Source: Limonium bicolor
Taxonomy: Eukaryota; Streptophyta; Magnoliopsida; Caryophyllales; Plumbaginaceae
Assembly: GCA_023374045.1 (NCBI GenBank)
Contig: CM041776.1
Coordinates: 142,479,296 to 142,543,295 of the forward strand
Length of the DNA: 64,000 bases
Direction of reading: 5' to 3'
Part shown: positions 46,407 through 59,407 of the stretch, piece by piece
Position numbering within the stretch: the stretch's first letter is position 1
Layout: each line of letters starts with the position of its first letter
Made by a program: the position numbers and the translations under genes
The notes under the pieces: generated by a model
Told to the model about the DNA's origin: nothing
The model's database searches: none
What the model saw: only the letters and a program-made list of their open reading frames with translations

Positions 46407-49400
46407 TGAAATACCCCAAACCTTGGTATGTTGGTTAAACATTAAAACATGATTTATTAAGACTAAAAAGAGTCTTGGAAACAATAGTAAACAAATTTAA
46501 ACAAAAGAAAACACAAAATGTGCTTTAAAGTCAATAAGAGCCAAAATGTGCTCTAAGCTTGGATAAACTTGGTTAAGACCTAATGAACTTACCAAGACCT
46601 CATTTATATACTAATGAACTTATTAAACCAATTACCAAAGAAAACCAAGCTTGAAAACAAGTTTAAACACAAATGTGCTTTAAGGAGTCTTAAAGCACAT
46701 TTTGAAAAATTGTCTTGTAAATGAGTTTTGAATGGCTAAATGTCCATCATTACTCTTAATTAATATGTGTACTATATAGTATCACATTTGGGTGGCTATA
46801 TTAATGGGAAATCAAAAATTTCACTTCTAAGTGCCTTGTTTTGGTGAATAGTGATTTTATAAGCTAGTTTGTAACATATGTTGAGTTAAGTAATTAAATT
46901 GACAAACAAAGACTAAAATACCCTCATTATAATATAGGGGGCCGGTTTTCTAAGTGTGGTGACTCACCACTCTCTAGTTAATATGATAAGTAAATAAAGG
47001 AAACTAATTAAGTTACCTTTTTACTTTATAAAGCATAAATATCTCCTAAAAGTAAGTTCTATCTTCATTCTCTCATTTCTCCTTCATTTCCACGGTTCCA
47101 AACACCATCTTCAACCTCTCTTATTCATTCTCTCACGGTTGCAATAGTACACACCACCATCTCCATCTTTGACCTCTTGTAAAATCTAGCTCACTTGTCC
47201 AAATCAAAAACAAACACCACCAATCTCTTCCTCTCATCAAGCTCTTCATTCCTATCTTCTCAAAACTTCAAGAGCCCCATTTCGGTGCCAAGGAGTTCCA
47301 CCATTGAAGGAGCTTGAGCTTGTATTTTGACATTATTGCTCTCCTTTGCTTCTAGGTAAGGAATCTCAAATAAAAACTACATTTCCTCATGTTTTTGTGG
47401 TGACCGAAAATACCCATTGAAGGTGCTCTTTATGTGGCTTTGTTTTAGCTTCATTCCAACCTTTCAAGGACTAGGTGGAGTCCTCTCTTCATAGATATCC
47501 AAACTCTCTTCAAAGACCAAGGTAAAACAACTACATTAATGTTTTTGAAACAATGTAAAATTAGGGTTTACAATGAGATGAAGCTTATAGCTTGAATACT
47601 CATTATAATGTTTGGGTATTGTTTAGAACTTGACAAGGAATCAAATACCATACCGGTTTTGTAAGGAAACAAGAAAGAAGTGGTTGGAAAAGAGGTAAAT
47701 ATACCAACCTAATGTTGTTTAATGCCTTAGGAGAAATGAGCTTATAATGCTTGTTAAAACTACCTAAAGAGCAAATGGTGAATGACTTAGTAAAGTGTTC
47801 TCAAGAGCTTAGTAAAAGGCATATGTGTGTTGAGTGTATTTGCAGGGTCAAAGGCATATATATTGTGGAAATTCAGTGTTTAAGAGTTATGCATTTTAAG
47901 GGCCTAAGAGCCATGCATTTTAAGGGCCTAAGTGCCATGCAATTTAAATTATGCACTATATTGTGATGTAGTGTGAATTTGGTGAAGTTGTGTATGAGAG
48001 TGTTCTTGGTGATTCTAGGTGTTCCTGTGTGGTTAATGGAGAAAACAAAGTGTTTAGGCTTAGTAATGTTCTAGGGGAATCCATGTCAAAATTTAGGTAA
48101 GAAGCAAGAAGTTCTAAGGGTTTACATAAGTTTGGTGAATTAGAGGTGTTAGGAAATGACTAGGTGTTTTACAAGAGAAGATATAATGTCTTAAGTGTTC
48201 TAGAGTGTAACAAGGACTTAGGCATTATCTTGAGGTTTTAGTATGTACCAAAGTCATTTGGACTTAGGTAAAGACTTAGGCAAACTTTGGTAAAATAAGG
48301 AGAAAGTGTAAACTTGGAAAAGAATTTCAAGAAGGATATAAGGAGTTAGTTGTGAGAAATAATGCTTAAAAGATGATGTTAAGATGAGGAGAAAAATTTT
48401 GGGAAAGTAGCTATCATAGGTGAGAAACACCATTTAGAAACCTAGTGTAAATGTTAAGTGTTAAGGAATTTTACAAGAATGAGTAAAGGTTTAAGGAGTT
48501 AGAAAATGAGTTTTATGAGTGTTTAAGGATATCTTAAGGTGTGTTTGGAGTGCCCAAAGGAGGTTAGGGGGTACTAGGTTATATGGGGTGAAGTTTGGAG
48601 TTGAATGTAAAAAGGAAAACAAAGGTCTGGGGCAGACCGAACTTGCGACCGAACTTGCAAGTTCGGTCGAGCCCAGTTTACCCTGCGAGAATTGGCTTCT
48701 GGAATGGACCGACCTTGGGGACCGGACTTGCAAGGTCGGTCGGGCTTGTATTTTGTGTACGGATGGAGTTACTGGAATCGACCGAACATAGGACCGGACT
48801 TGGCAAGTTCGGTCGGGCTAGATTTTCAAAGGGAAGAAACTCTCTGGAATGGACCGACCTTGGGGACCGACTTGCAAGGTCGGTCGGAGTAGAAATTTTG
48901 ACGGGAATATGTTCTGGAATGGACCGACCTGTACAAGGTCGGTCGGTAAGGTCGGTCGGACCAAAACTTGTAAAAAAAAAAACAGAAAAGAATGTGACTT
49001 ATGTAGTTAACCCTAGGGTGTATAATGAGGGTAACCTAGGGTAGGTTAGACATTAAAACATGTCATACAATCATGTTAAATACTTAGTAAGTGTGAAGTT
49101 AAATAAATAATTAACCGACGTTACTAATGTGTTTAGGATTCTCTCAAGGTGGAAACGAAACGAGGCAAGGACCAAGGTATGGTTTTCTTGCAGTCTGTTG
49201 TCTACCGGTTTACACCGGCTTGGGTGTTGTTTGCTTTTCTGAGTGTTACGACCTTATAAGATTAAGGCATGGAAAGAGTTTACAGTTGTTATATATTATG
49301 ATGTTGTACCATTGTGACTCCTTCCCTTGGTGTGTCTAACAAGACCTAAACACTTACTTGTGTGTGACTTAACAAAATATTGTGTGATCACTAACAAGTG

Positions 49401-50328
49401 CTAACCGGGGGAGTGAGGAGTCCGGTCATGTTCCGGCCACGCGTGTGAGGACGGGAGTCGATATCATATCCGGTTCGGCTCTCTTGGTGTATGTATAGGT
49501 TGTATTCCAATTTGGTTTCTACCTTCCTTAGCTTATCCAAAGCTAGTTACTGACTCACGTCGGGCCACAGGGGCATACGAATGTTATTTCGGTGTGCTTG
49601 GGATTACTATATCTGACACACCTTGGGTATAAGTTAACCGTTCGATATAACTGGACGGTAACGAGGTTGGTAACGAGCTTAGCATGAGATTGGCATTAAT
49701 CTCTAGGCTCACTATGTATACTAACTATGGTGGTAGGTTCCTTGTGAGAACCGATTTTATGGTGTTATGTATTGTTGTTGTGCTATGCAATTTCCCTTGC
49801 TATGCTATGGTATATTTATGTTGGATGTTCTAAAATGAATGCCATGTTATCATGACAATTGGTTGCGCGTATCCCGGTAGCCGATGGGCTGCGCATTAAC
49901 CATACCAGCAAAGGTTGCTGACCCCCTCGGGGGCTCCATATTTTACTGCAGGATGAGGATCGAAGAAGCGGAGTGGCTCTAGATCCTAGGTCGATGATGT
50001 ACTTTGGTTGTTTTGGTTGTTGAGCCCGGGATGCGCCTGTGCTCCCGAGGCATTACATTTTGGTACCGTTTGTTAAACAGTGGTGGATGTTTACGGTTGG
50101 TAGTTGTGATGTAAATTAAATACTCGGTATTGTTGGCTATATACATGTATGTGGATGTTAGGATTTATGCTCGGAAGTCTGATCATCAGACCGATACTCT
50201 TATATTTATTCTGCCTAGTTAACCACGTGGGTGGTTAACGGCGTTGTAACACCAAAGCGTTAAATTATTGTTGGTTGGTTTTCCGCTGCGATTTCAGTAG
50301 ATGGTAGGGGCTTTGTAGGGGTGTTACA
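46407..50328 (+). repeat. 3' LTR of element E (3922 bp)
   Basis: TGAAATACCCC to GGTGTTACA, same family as the LTRs of A and B but visibly diverged. It holds a TATA-like stretch near 47030 before a CT-rich leader, CTTCTAG/GTAAGG near 47355, TATTTGCAG near 47845, the CCCCC-TC-GGGGG hairpin (49922-49933) and TTTTACTGCAG (to 49951). It cuts into the gene remnant on its right. Confidence 0.9.
48634..48961. repeat. Inverted-repeat array in LTR E (GACCGAACTTG and GACCGACCTTG)
   Basis: Five units of about 65 bp with spacer TTCTGGAATG or close variants. Two arm versions alternate: GACCGACCTTG..CAAGGTCGGTC and GACCGAACTTG..CAAGTTCGGTC. This is a mixture inside one array. Confidence 0.9.
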
Positions 50329-50340
50329 AAGTATTAGTTA

Positions 50341-51710
50341 AAGAAGAAGTATGTCAACCCTTCAAAAACTGAACTTCAAGTTGCTAATCTAGTCCCCAAG
50401 AATGTGATAAAGGAGCAATGGGTGAGATTGGTCTACTATTGGTTTTCATCAAAATCAAAGGTGATGTTCTTTATGAATTTCTCCTTTTATTTGAAATTAT
50501 TTTTCTGTTACATGTGATAAAATAGAAAAATTGTGTTATGTTGTATGATCTTGTCTTGATATCAACTAAATGAAAGGGTTTTAGTGTTGTAGTTGGAGCT
50601 TTTTATTACTTATTTAGCTTTATCCAATCAGATGATGAATTTACTGTGATTAACCTTAGTTTGTGTTATCTCGTAGATTCCTAACATATGAACCTGATTT
50701 GAATTTCATAATTGATACTAAAGTTGAGAATTATGCTCTATCATTTCCTTGAAACACATGTTTCAGTTTTTTCAAAATGCTTTAAGTTTTGTTGGGCTTA
50801 CATGATTTTCCTCTGGGTAGTATAACAGCTTTACTTTTTTGCAATTCTTTGACTTTTTGTTGGCCTTACGTTCTTTTTTGGTAGAAATTTTGTGACATAG
50901 GAAAAAGAGCTCGTGCTGAAAAGATGGATCATCACACCTCTGGCTCAAGAAGTTCTTGCTCAAATGAGGAATGATTTTGTAAGAATTCATTCGTAATGAT
51001 ATCTTGCTTTTGATATTGATTGTAGATTCAAATAATAATGACTTGTACATTTTTCTAGGTGAAGAAACACAAAAGGGAACCTAGTCATATTGAGTTTTGG
51101 AAAGCAACTCATCTAAGAAAAGATGGCAGCTTCTTGAAAGACATAAATGCTGAAGAATTTTGTAGTAAGAAGTCTTTTGTCCAACCTTCTTATTCTGTTG
51201 AAGAAAACTATACCCACTTGGGTTGTGCAGTGGCTGTCTTCTGTTTATGAACTATAGTTAGAAATGCTCATATGTAGATGACTGAAATGATCTAGTTGTC
51301 TTATGTGTTTGCGATGCATATAATAAATTCTAGTATTTTAATATTCATTCATATATTCAGGAATGTGCTTCATCTTTAGTTGAAGTGGCATTGGCTGTTT
51401 CTTCAACTGACAAGTCCAAGGTTCAAGTTGAAGATGAGGTCTTCAATGAGTTGATGTATGACAAACCTAACCAACCACTGATTGGGTACGGTTTTGGAGT
51501 GTCTCGAAGCCAAGTTTTCGGTTTGAAGGTGATTTAAGGAACATCTCTAAGCTTGGAACCACAAGTGAAGCAAGAGGTATGAAACTGGAGGTTGAATCCT
51601 TGAAGAAGAAGAATGAAGAATTGTCTTTTCAGCTGCATCGATTGACAACTTTTTTAGTCAGCAGAGGTATTATGGAGAATGAAGAAGATGATGTTATCCT
51701 CTTATTATAG
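50341..51710 (+). pseudogene. Remnant of a Transposase_24-like (Ptta/En/Spm) gene with introns
   Basis: Exon-like pieces: up to 50459 (PKNVIKEQWVRLVYYW, ending AAG/GTGATG), 50884-50971 (GKRARAEKMDHHTSGSRS), 51060-51166 (KREPSHIEFWKATHLRKDGS), and 51361-51529 (GYGFGVSRSQVFG), then a coiled-coil-like tail (KLEVESLKKKNEELSFQLHR) ending near 51710. The order and wording match the plant Transposase_24 domain family, in which proteins carry a QW..LV..W block, a THTTGS-like block, an EP(S)..F..TH..KDG block and a GYG.GV block. The 5' end is lost to element E. Exon edges are approximate; whether it was host gene or transposon I cannot say. Confidence 0.62.
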
Positions 51711-52702
51711 GGAATAGTATAGATTCTGAGTTCTGATGGGAATAATTGTTTTATCCTTGAATAAAGAATAAATTGATATACAACAGTAGATAGATTAATG
51801 GATATAGATTGTTATTGTTGAGAGATTGACTCTTCATACAATTTTGATGTTGATAAAGTGCATATAGATTGTGAGCAGATTGTAAATGCAAATGAAATTT
51901 CAGATTGTAAAACAGTATATAAAGCTGTAATATTGTACAACAGATTGAATAACAGAGTACAATTTCTGGTTCATGATTTGTGTTGAACTAGCCGTAGCTT
52001 TGACAGCAGAATGGTTCCATAATATATGAATATTTTAATTTCAGTAGCTTTACCAGCAGTGGAATAGGTGGAATATGTAGATATATTATACAGAATCTCT
52101 ACACATTTAAGTGTTGCATATTTACTACACTATATTGACTACACTAGAAGGTGTCCTTGGTATGTGTGAGTATATCTCTACACAAAAAATGGAGACACTT
52201 TGATAAGTGTAGGGAAAATAATTTTCTACACTTATATGTGTAGAAAGCTTGTAGGTAAAAGTGTGAGCATTTGCTCCTTATGTAGTAGTGCTCTTTGTCT
52301 GTGGTTGCTAGTGAGAAGCGAACAGCAAAAAGCAACCACGATTCACAATCCACGGTTCTACAGAAATTTATTGCGATGGTTAGGTCAAGCGATTCGTCGA
52401 TGACAGATTACGAAGTAAGTGCAGCAAACTTTGGAGGATCTTCATTAAGGAGAAAGAAGATCCGTGAGATCTAGTTCGGCAGTAACATATAAATTGATTG
52501 ACGGAGCATTCGAGAAATATTGAATGGATTAGGCGAAGTCGATACAACCAAGAATTACAATTTGAAAATGGAGAGCGTCCTCAAATTGCAACAAAATGCC
52601 AGATCTGACGATATCGCACAAATTCCCCAGTAAAATCATGAAAAGACGAACTCACTCATTCAAGAAGATCGATTCACCTCAGACTGTCGGCAAAGGAGAT
52701 AG
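51711..52702. other. Spacer without a recognisable gene
   Basis: AT-rich. Contains local inverted words around 52190-52250 (AAGTGTAG..CTACACTT) but no clear element ends. Element D begins at 52703; GATAG (52698-52702) is its possible target duplication, unverified. Confidence 0.6.
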
Positions 52703-55700
52703 TGAAATACCCCTAACCTTTAGAACTTAATTAAATGATCTGAGATGGTTAATAAACATCTAAATATTATTGGGGAACAATCTAAAGATCAACAAGGCAA
52801 AACATGCCTTAAGATCGGTAAAGCCAAAAAATGTGCTTTAAAGCACCATAAAATGTATGACCTCAAATAGGATCCAAAGTGGATTCCTAAGTATTATAAT
52901 GAAGTAAGGAACACAACAAAACTATTCTCAAAGAAAACTAAGCTCAGAAGCACCTTGCAACACATAATGTGCACTAAAACACCTTAAAGCACGTTTTTGT
53001 GTAATTGCCTTCTAAATTGGTTTTTAATGGGCTTAAAGGTTATAATTACCCTTAAATATGATAATATATATCATATCATTATAAGAGAATTTAATTCCAG
53101 ACAAATTTTACAAAATTTTTACAAATTTAATATTAAAATATTAAAAAACCCTAAAAGGGGGCCCGTTTGAGTCAATATTGACCAAGTATGGTCAATGGTC
53201 AATTAATGACCCATTTGACCTCATGGCTGTCGGCTGGCAAGGAGGTGGGAAGACAGCTCACAAAACATTGATTGCTAATTACTTACCTAACACCACATTA
53301 TTATAAATAAAGGTTACTTTTTCAATTATTTCAACTCTCTACAATCACTCCCTTGCTTCTTGTCCGATTCCAGCCATTCCAGCCGAGCTCCCTCCATTCC
53401 TAGAACCTATCAAGCCTTGTTCTTGAGCATGGAAGACAGATCTAACTCTAAGCTCTTAAGGTAAGGTTTTAAGGTCATTTTTAGCTCTTTTTCTTCATCT
53501 TCACTACCTATACTTAGATCTCGTGGCTCATCACTTCCTATGGCTCATTCTCAGTGTTTTAAGGTTAGTTAGAACAACATCCAAACTCAGCTGAAGCAAG
53601 TATAGGAACCAAGGTTTCTCAAAATTGCATTTTAAGGTAAAAACATACCTTAAGCCTCTCCACTCTCCATCCGGTTTTCTTCTTTGGATTTTTATGAGTT
53701 TATACACTCATAATATTCATATTTACATGTTCATTCAGTTGGTTAGCCATTTGGAGCAAGGGTGGCCGAGATCCAAAGGAAATACCCTCTTTTAAGGCAT
53801 TTTGCCATGGTAAAACCTATTACCATAGCAGCTTGTTGTTGTTTCTAGCTATTTCCTAAGTTGATATGGTGAATTTAACACCATTTGGTGTGATTTATTC
53901 AGGCCGAAACTCATTGGAACTTCCCTTGCATTTTTAAGGTGATTTTTGCCTTAAATCTTACATTAATTGTTCCTTATGGTTAAGCTCAAGCTTGGAGTAT
54001 AACCATATCTTATTTTGGTTGTATTAAACATGTCTAAATAGTGTGGTGAATTTTCCTTCAAGCTGCCGAGCTGTTACAAGCCTAAACCAAGGTATAAACA
54101 CCTTAAAACTTATGATTTTATGAATTCTTAGTATATATATAAATTGTGCCGAGAGGGGACTTAAAAATATGGGTCATATTGACCTAAAAATGGAAAAAAA
54201 TGACTAAGAGTAAGTTAAGCTAGTCATTTAAGAGATTTAATTAACATAATGGTCAAATTATGACATTATGTGGAAAATAAATAAACTATGGTGAGGCCGT
54301 GAGTTTATGCTATATTTTGAGACATTTAAAGTGTAATTTATTTTGCAAGTTCAAGGTTGTAATAAGGCCATGTCATTAGGCCATTTTAATTTAAGTTTAT
54401 AAGCTTATTTAGTTAAATTTATGCTTATATAATTAAGTTTGGGGCCAAACCGTAATTACTGGAAATTTATAAAGCGTGGGCTTAATTTAGAAGAATTTAG
54501 GGTTTTTAAATGAATTTAATAAAAATTATAACCTTTTATAGAGTTTTGTGTCAAAATTGTAAAAATAGAAAAGTATAGGGTATTATTGTGACTACCGAAA
54601 GTTTGGTTCCCTTGGTATTAGAAGTCAAAGTTGAATATGTAGGAGACTTTGACCAAGTTTGGAGAATTTAGAAAATTAAAATACTACCTTATATTGAGAT
54701 AGTAGTAAATTGTAAAAGTTTTATAAAAGATGGGGCTACAATGTAATTTCTGAGACTTAGGGGTACTAAATAGAATTTAGAATAATCCTTAAGTTATTAG
54801 GAATTTTTAGAAGTTTATTTGGTTAAATTTGGAGTTTATATGAATTATATAAGTATAATATATGGTATTTTATAACATTGTTACAAATGGGTAACATATG
54901 TGTAGAAACCGAGATTTAGAGGAATTATAAGGTTAGGAATAATATTTATAACCTTTTGGTATAGTTTGGTAATTTTTGGAGTTATATATAAGGTTTTATA
55001 AAGATATATGTATAATATATAGTTCTAATGGAATTAGAAAACTATGTACTATAAATTGGGAAGATTTGGTAAATATACAAAGTTTGGTGGTGGAAATTTA
55101 ATTAAAACAGTCCTAGGGGCTGTTCGAAAATTATAGCCTTTAAAAACTATAGGTTATAATTATTTTAAGGTTTAAGGATTAGAATATAAGGTATTTGTTA
55201 TAAGTGTAACAATGAAATATAATTGAGGCTGGTTTGTGATTTATAGAAGTTTAGTGGTTTATATTGAAAGCCGAAAATATAAGGGGTTGTTTGGTATTTT
55301 AAAACAATTTACAACTATAGGTTATAAGTGTTTTAATGACTTGAATGTCAAAATATAAGTTATATAACTATAATGTAACATTATATTAATTATGTGGTGG
55401 ATTTTGTAAATACTAAAGAAAATAGGTGCTGTTCGGAAATGTTAACATTTTAAAATGGAATTTATAATATGGTTTTAATGTTATAAGAATTATAACATTT
55501 ATAATATAAGAGGTATTCATTAAAAAGAATGAATATATATTATAAGACTTACCATATAGGAAATAGTTCCATAATACATGAATATAAATAAATATATGTT
55601 ATGGTGGTGGAAAATATAATATGGTTTAATGACCATGTATTTTCATATTAAAATGACATATGATAAAGGGAAAGAATTACAAACATTAGATATGGAATTC

Positions 55701-57514
55701 TAATGTTAAGAGTATACATGGGATAATAAGGATTTATATAATTCAAGGTATTGTTTACATATGAATTATACCACATTGAACTTGGAAAAAAGAAAAAAAA
55801 ACAAACCTTAGAAAAATAAATACTAAGGATAGTTGTATAATACATGACAAAGAATCATACATGCAATATAGAAACAAACTACATGATGTACAAACATACA
55901 TTAAGTTACATGCGATAACAAAGTTCAACGATAAGTATATTAATATACGAGACAAGACTACGCATGTAATATAACATTTTTTTCCAATCTCGAGTTAAGC
56001 CGTAAAACCGACAAAACATTGACAGTTAATACGGGGGATTAACCGGAAGTTATTAGTGACGGTACGGGGTACCGTAGAGTTGTGTTGTTGTACGGGATGC
56101 TAATCAGTAGCATTATGTATTGTTTAGACTGTTAGAGACGACACACGGAGCATAGGATCTTGCTGATTCATACTCCACCATAATACAATCAGGGTGAACG
56201 GTATGTTGTTATGTGTCTCTGATTGTCTCTGAGGGCTTCCTCAGTTCAGACTTCTGTGTGATCTGTGATAAGATTATTTGTTTGAATGTGTTAATTAATA
56301 TGCATGAATTGTATATTTATAGCTGCTTATTATTTACTGTTGTTGAGTTAACAGTATTGGTTCGTATATATGAACCTATATATAAAACGAACTAGCGGCT
56401 ATGGTGCTATCTTATGTGAATATAAGGATCGTCAGAAAAACGATGTAGCACTAGGATAATAAGATATACATATTATCCGAGACTTTTATACGGAGCATTG
56501 GCCTTTCTAAACGCCGCTCTCGTATCTAACACTGGATCCCGAGTTTACAGACTCCGGATTGGACTAATGACCTTAGTCTGCTGTGTTAGAAAATTTGGTA
56601 ATGCGATGCGATGGTATAATTAATTAATGAAAGGTAATAAGCCAAGGAGCCAGGAGCTCTTGGTGCGCGCTGTGATCACAAAAACGATACCAGAATGTCC
56701 GCGTACGGGTCCGTAAGTATCAAGAAAATTTGCCGTGAGCTAGAATGGCTCGTTGGTCGGAGACTCTACCGCTGGAGTGGCTACTGCCGTGGGTGACCCG
56801 CCATAATATATGGGTAACTAGAGACATGTCGTTTTTAACGAGACATTGTCACTAGGTATAACTGAACAATTAATACAGCTGAGATTTATACAGTGGCGAA
56901 CAATATTGGTTTCTACACCATGAACGAGAATTAATACTTGTTTATTATTCTCGTTGTTTCGTTTTGTTGTTCATTGGTTATACTTGTGGTATATTATGTG
57001 TGTTGATGGTTGTGTTATTGTATGGATATTACTGTTAATTATTTTACAATTTAAATTTTAAAACGGTATTGCATGTAACGAATCTCATGCTCTCGACCAA
57101 TTAATTGAGGGGTTTGAGGAGGCATGACGGGGCATGTGATAACATACTCAGCAGGGGCTGATTCCATACCACAAACCATTTTTATTGCAGGAGACTAGCT
57201 GGTGGGTCGACAAGAGGCGCGACTATTGTGTTTTTCTGTTGGTTAGACTTGGTACGGTGTGATACTAATGCGGTTTTGGACTCGGATTGTGTAACCGAGG
57301 TGTATTTTGATTAGATGCTCACGGTCTGTAATATTCGGTTGTTGTTGGATTTTGTTTTAGATTGTTTAAGTATATCTATCTCTTGTGGTCACTACGGGAA
57401 TACGTTTCGCATGTTGATTATCTGGTAATTCGTTATCACCCGTATGGGTGAGTGATAACAGTGACACCATTAGAGCGACAGTCTGTTAGGAGCCGAATTA
57501 GTAGGGGTGTTACA
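52703..57514 (+). repeat. 5' LTR of element D (4812 bp)
   Basis: TGAAATACCCC to GGGGTGTTACA. It has TATTATAAATAAAGG at 53299-53313 followed by a CT-rich leader, donor-like CTTAAG/GTAAGG (near 53460) and TTTTAAG/GTAAAA (near 53636), and an acceptor-like TTTTTATTGCAG ending at 57190. Unlike the other long LTRs it shows no GC-rich inverted-repeat array. 54100-56000 is very AT-rich and without genes. Confidence 0.87.
53299..53350 (+). promoter_or_regulatory. Likely promoter of element D
   Basis: A good TATA box (TATAAATA) followed about 30 bases on by a pyrimidine-rich start region (CAACTCTCTACAATCACTCCC). Confidence 0.6.
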
Positions 57515-57518
57515 AAAG

Positions 57519-57530
57519 TGGTATCAGAGC
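57519..57530 (+). promoter_or_regulatory. Primer-binding site of element D
   Basis: TGGTATCAGAGC, four bases after the LTR end; initiator tRNA-Met type. Confidence 0.95.
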
Positions 57531-57743
57531 GGAGTACCGCTCTGATTACAAGAGATAGTAGTTTAAGTACCGTGAGCTTAGGTTATTCACACACCAGTAC
57601 CAAGGAGATAGTTGTAAATGATTTGAGTTAGGAGATTGTCGGGGACAAGGTGTTTTTTTATACCTTTCAAGGCTATGTGAACTTATGGTTGAGATAAGTA
57701 CGGTATTTATACTGAGAGCTGATTTTGATTCTGAATTCTTCAG

Positions 57744-59273
57744 ATGTCTTCTGGAAGACGTTCGACTGGCAGAGGTAGAGGAGGTGGTGGAAGAGGCGGC
57801 GGGCCTGGAGGAGGTCCTCCTGAGGCCCCAGCCGTGGGCGTTGCTGAGACGGTAGCTGCCGTCTTTGCTCAGCTAGCCCAGATGGGAGGTGCCCAGATAG
57901 GAGCACCACCGGTAGTCCCACCCGTACCCGCACCTAGAGAGCCGAATTGGCTAAAGAGCGTAGCTGACCGCGAGCGAGTACCTACCTATGACGGTGTTGC
58001 TGACCCCACTATCCTGGAGAGATACATTGTTGAGCACGAGAAGGCCTTCGATGCCATACATGTGCCTGCTGAGCACCGGGTCGGTATAGTAGCCTTCCAT
58101 CTGAGGGACGCCGCCAGCACTTGGTGGAGGTCCGTGAAGGCACATTACACTGCTATAGAGGGGTTTGGTTGGACAGACTTTGTGGAATTACTGAGAGAGA
58201 AGTATTATCCTGCTCATTTGAAGCAGAGGAAAGGGAAGAGTTTGAGGCCCTGAGGCAGGGTAGTATGACAGTAGATCAGTACTACTCCTTGTTCATTGGG
58301 CTCTTGGACTTTGTCCCAAGAGTTGTGTATTCTGATGCTGTGAAAGTGGAGAAATTTAGAGGCGGGTTGCGATATGCTATCAAGGCCGCCATGGGTGCTA
58401 CCTTGTACCCTACGGTCCAGGTAAAATAATTGACAGTTTATACCTTGTAACTCAGTTTGATTCATTACAAGTTCGGGGAACTCATTGATGCATTACAGGA
58501 GTGTTATGATGCTGCATCTCAGACTGAGATGATGGAGAACAGCCGGGAGGACAACCACGGGCAGAAGCGTAAGGCCCCAGAGAAGGAGGAGGAGGCTGTG
58601 GCTGGAAGCGGAGGCAGCAAGGGCTGGAAGTAAGAACCGCCTTTAAGTTATTTAATTCATTTAAATTATTTACTTGCTGCTTGCTTTTATACCTGCTATT
58701 CCTGACACTTTGACGATCACAGGAAGAAAAATTTCTCCTGGAGGGAGAAGAAGAAGAGAGCAGGCCAGCCAAAAGGGCAAGGACAAGGTCCCGATGTTGA
58801 CCGGGCCTACCTACGATGTGCAGCCTCTTAGATCTGCACCCCTAAGGGTAAGCGATCTAATCTTGTGAACGAGTTGTGTATTATACTATCCATTACCATC
58901 CTTGTACTAATCTGGGTGTGATATGATAATAGGTTCTGCACCCCAGCGCCACTTTCACTGCAAGCGCTGTGGTAAAGACCACCCGTGTCGACTGCACCGG
59001 GCAAGCGGTGGACTGCCACCATTGTGGAAAGAAGGGCCACAGGTCGTTCGAGTGCTTTGCTAACCCAGAGAGCCGAGCGTACCGCCCGTCGAAGGGGACT
59101 CAGAGCGCACCTAGTGGAGGAGGTGGAGCTCAAGGTGGCCAGAGGGGGCCGGCGCCCCAAGCCCAGAGGGGGGCAGCAGCATCAGCAGCAGAACCAGAAC
59201 CAGAGGAACCCGCCGGGCAACCGTATGCTGAATGCAGCGGGAGCTTCAGGCACTGGCACTAGTACCCAGCGCG
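57744..59273 (+). pseudogene. gag: Element D gag with three introns
   Basis: Starts ATGTCTTCTGG directly after GAATTCTTCAG. Exon 1 (57744-58420) has a glycine/arginine-rich start, then capsid with DAASTWWRSVKAHY and the FVPRVVYSD block; a frameshift lies near 58220. Intron 1 (58421-58498, GTAAAA..TTACAG) is phase 0 and is followed by ECYDAAS, as in B (ECYHAA). D has an extra intron at 58630-58722 (GTAAGA..ATCACAG) in the lysine-rich linker, where A and B are continuous. Intron 2 is 58848-58932. The knuckle exon has HFHCKRCGKDH, then a frameshift, then CHHCGKKGHRSFEC. Not functional as it stands. Confidence 0.78.
58630..58722 (+). other. Element-D-specific candidate intron (93 bp)
   Basis: CTGGAA/GTAAGA to GATCACAG/GAAGAAAAA. 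Frame continues from GSKGW into a KKKNFSW stretch. A and B have an unbroken lysine run here. Confidence 0.55.
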
Positions 59274-59407
59274 GTGAAGGTTAGCATTTGAAACCTTAAC
59301 CATTGTATGTGAGCATGACTAAGTGTTAAACGCTTTACCTTAGCATGAATGTGTTTTAAGTACCGCTTTAGATAAACAACTTATCTAGGAAACCATTTAC
59401 CTCTTAG
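59274..59407 (+). other. Candidate intron joining gag to AlkB in D (134 bp)
   Basis: CAGCGCG/GTGAAG to ACCTCTTAG/GAGACTCC, phase 1 as in A and B. The first residues after the junction end in ICYP in all three elements. The same donor fits the pol acceptor CATAACTTCAG at 60261 in the same phase. Confidence 0.6.

Noticed and set aside
52119..52300. Possible small CACTA-type or MITE element with CACTAC-like ends
   Set aside because: Terminal matches are only a few bases, and no convincing target duplication is visible.
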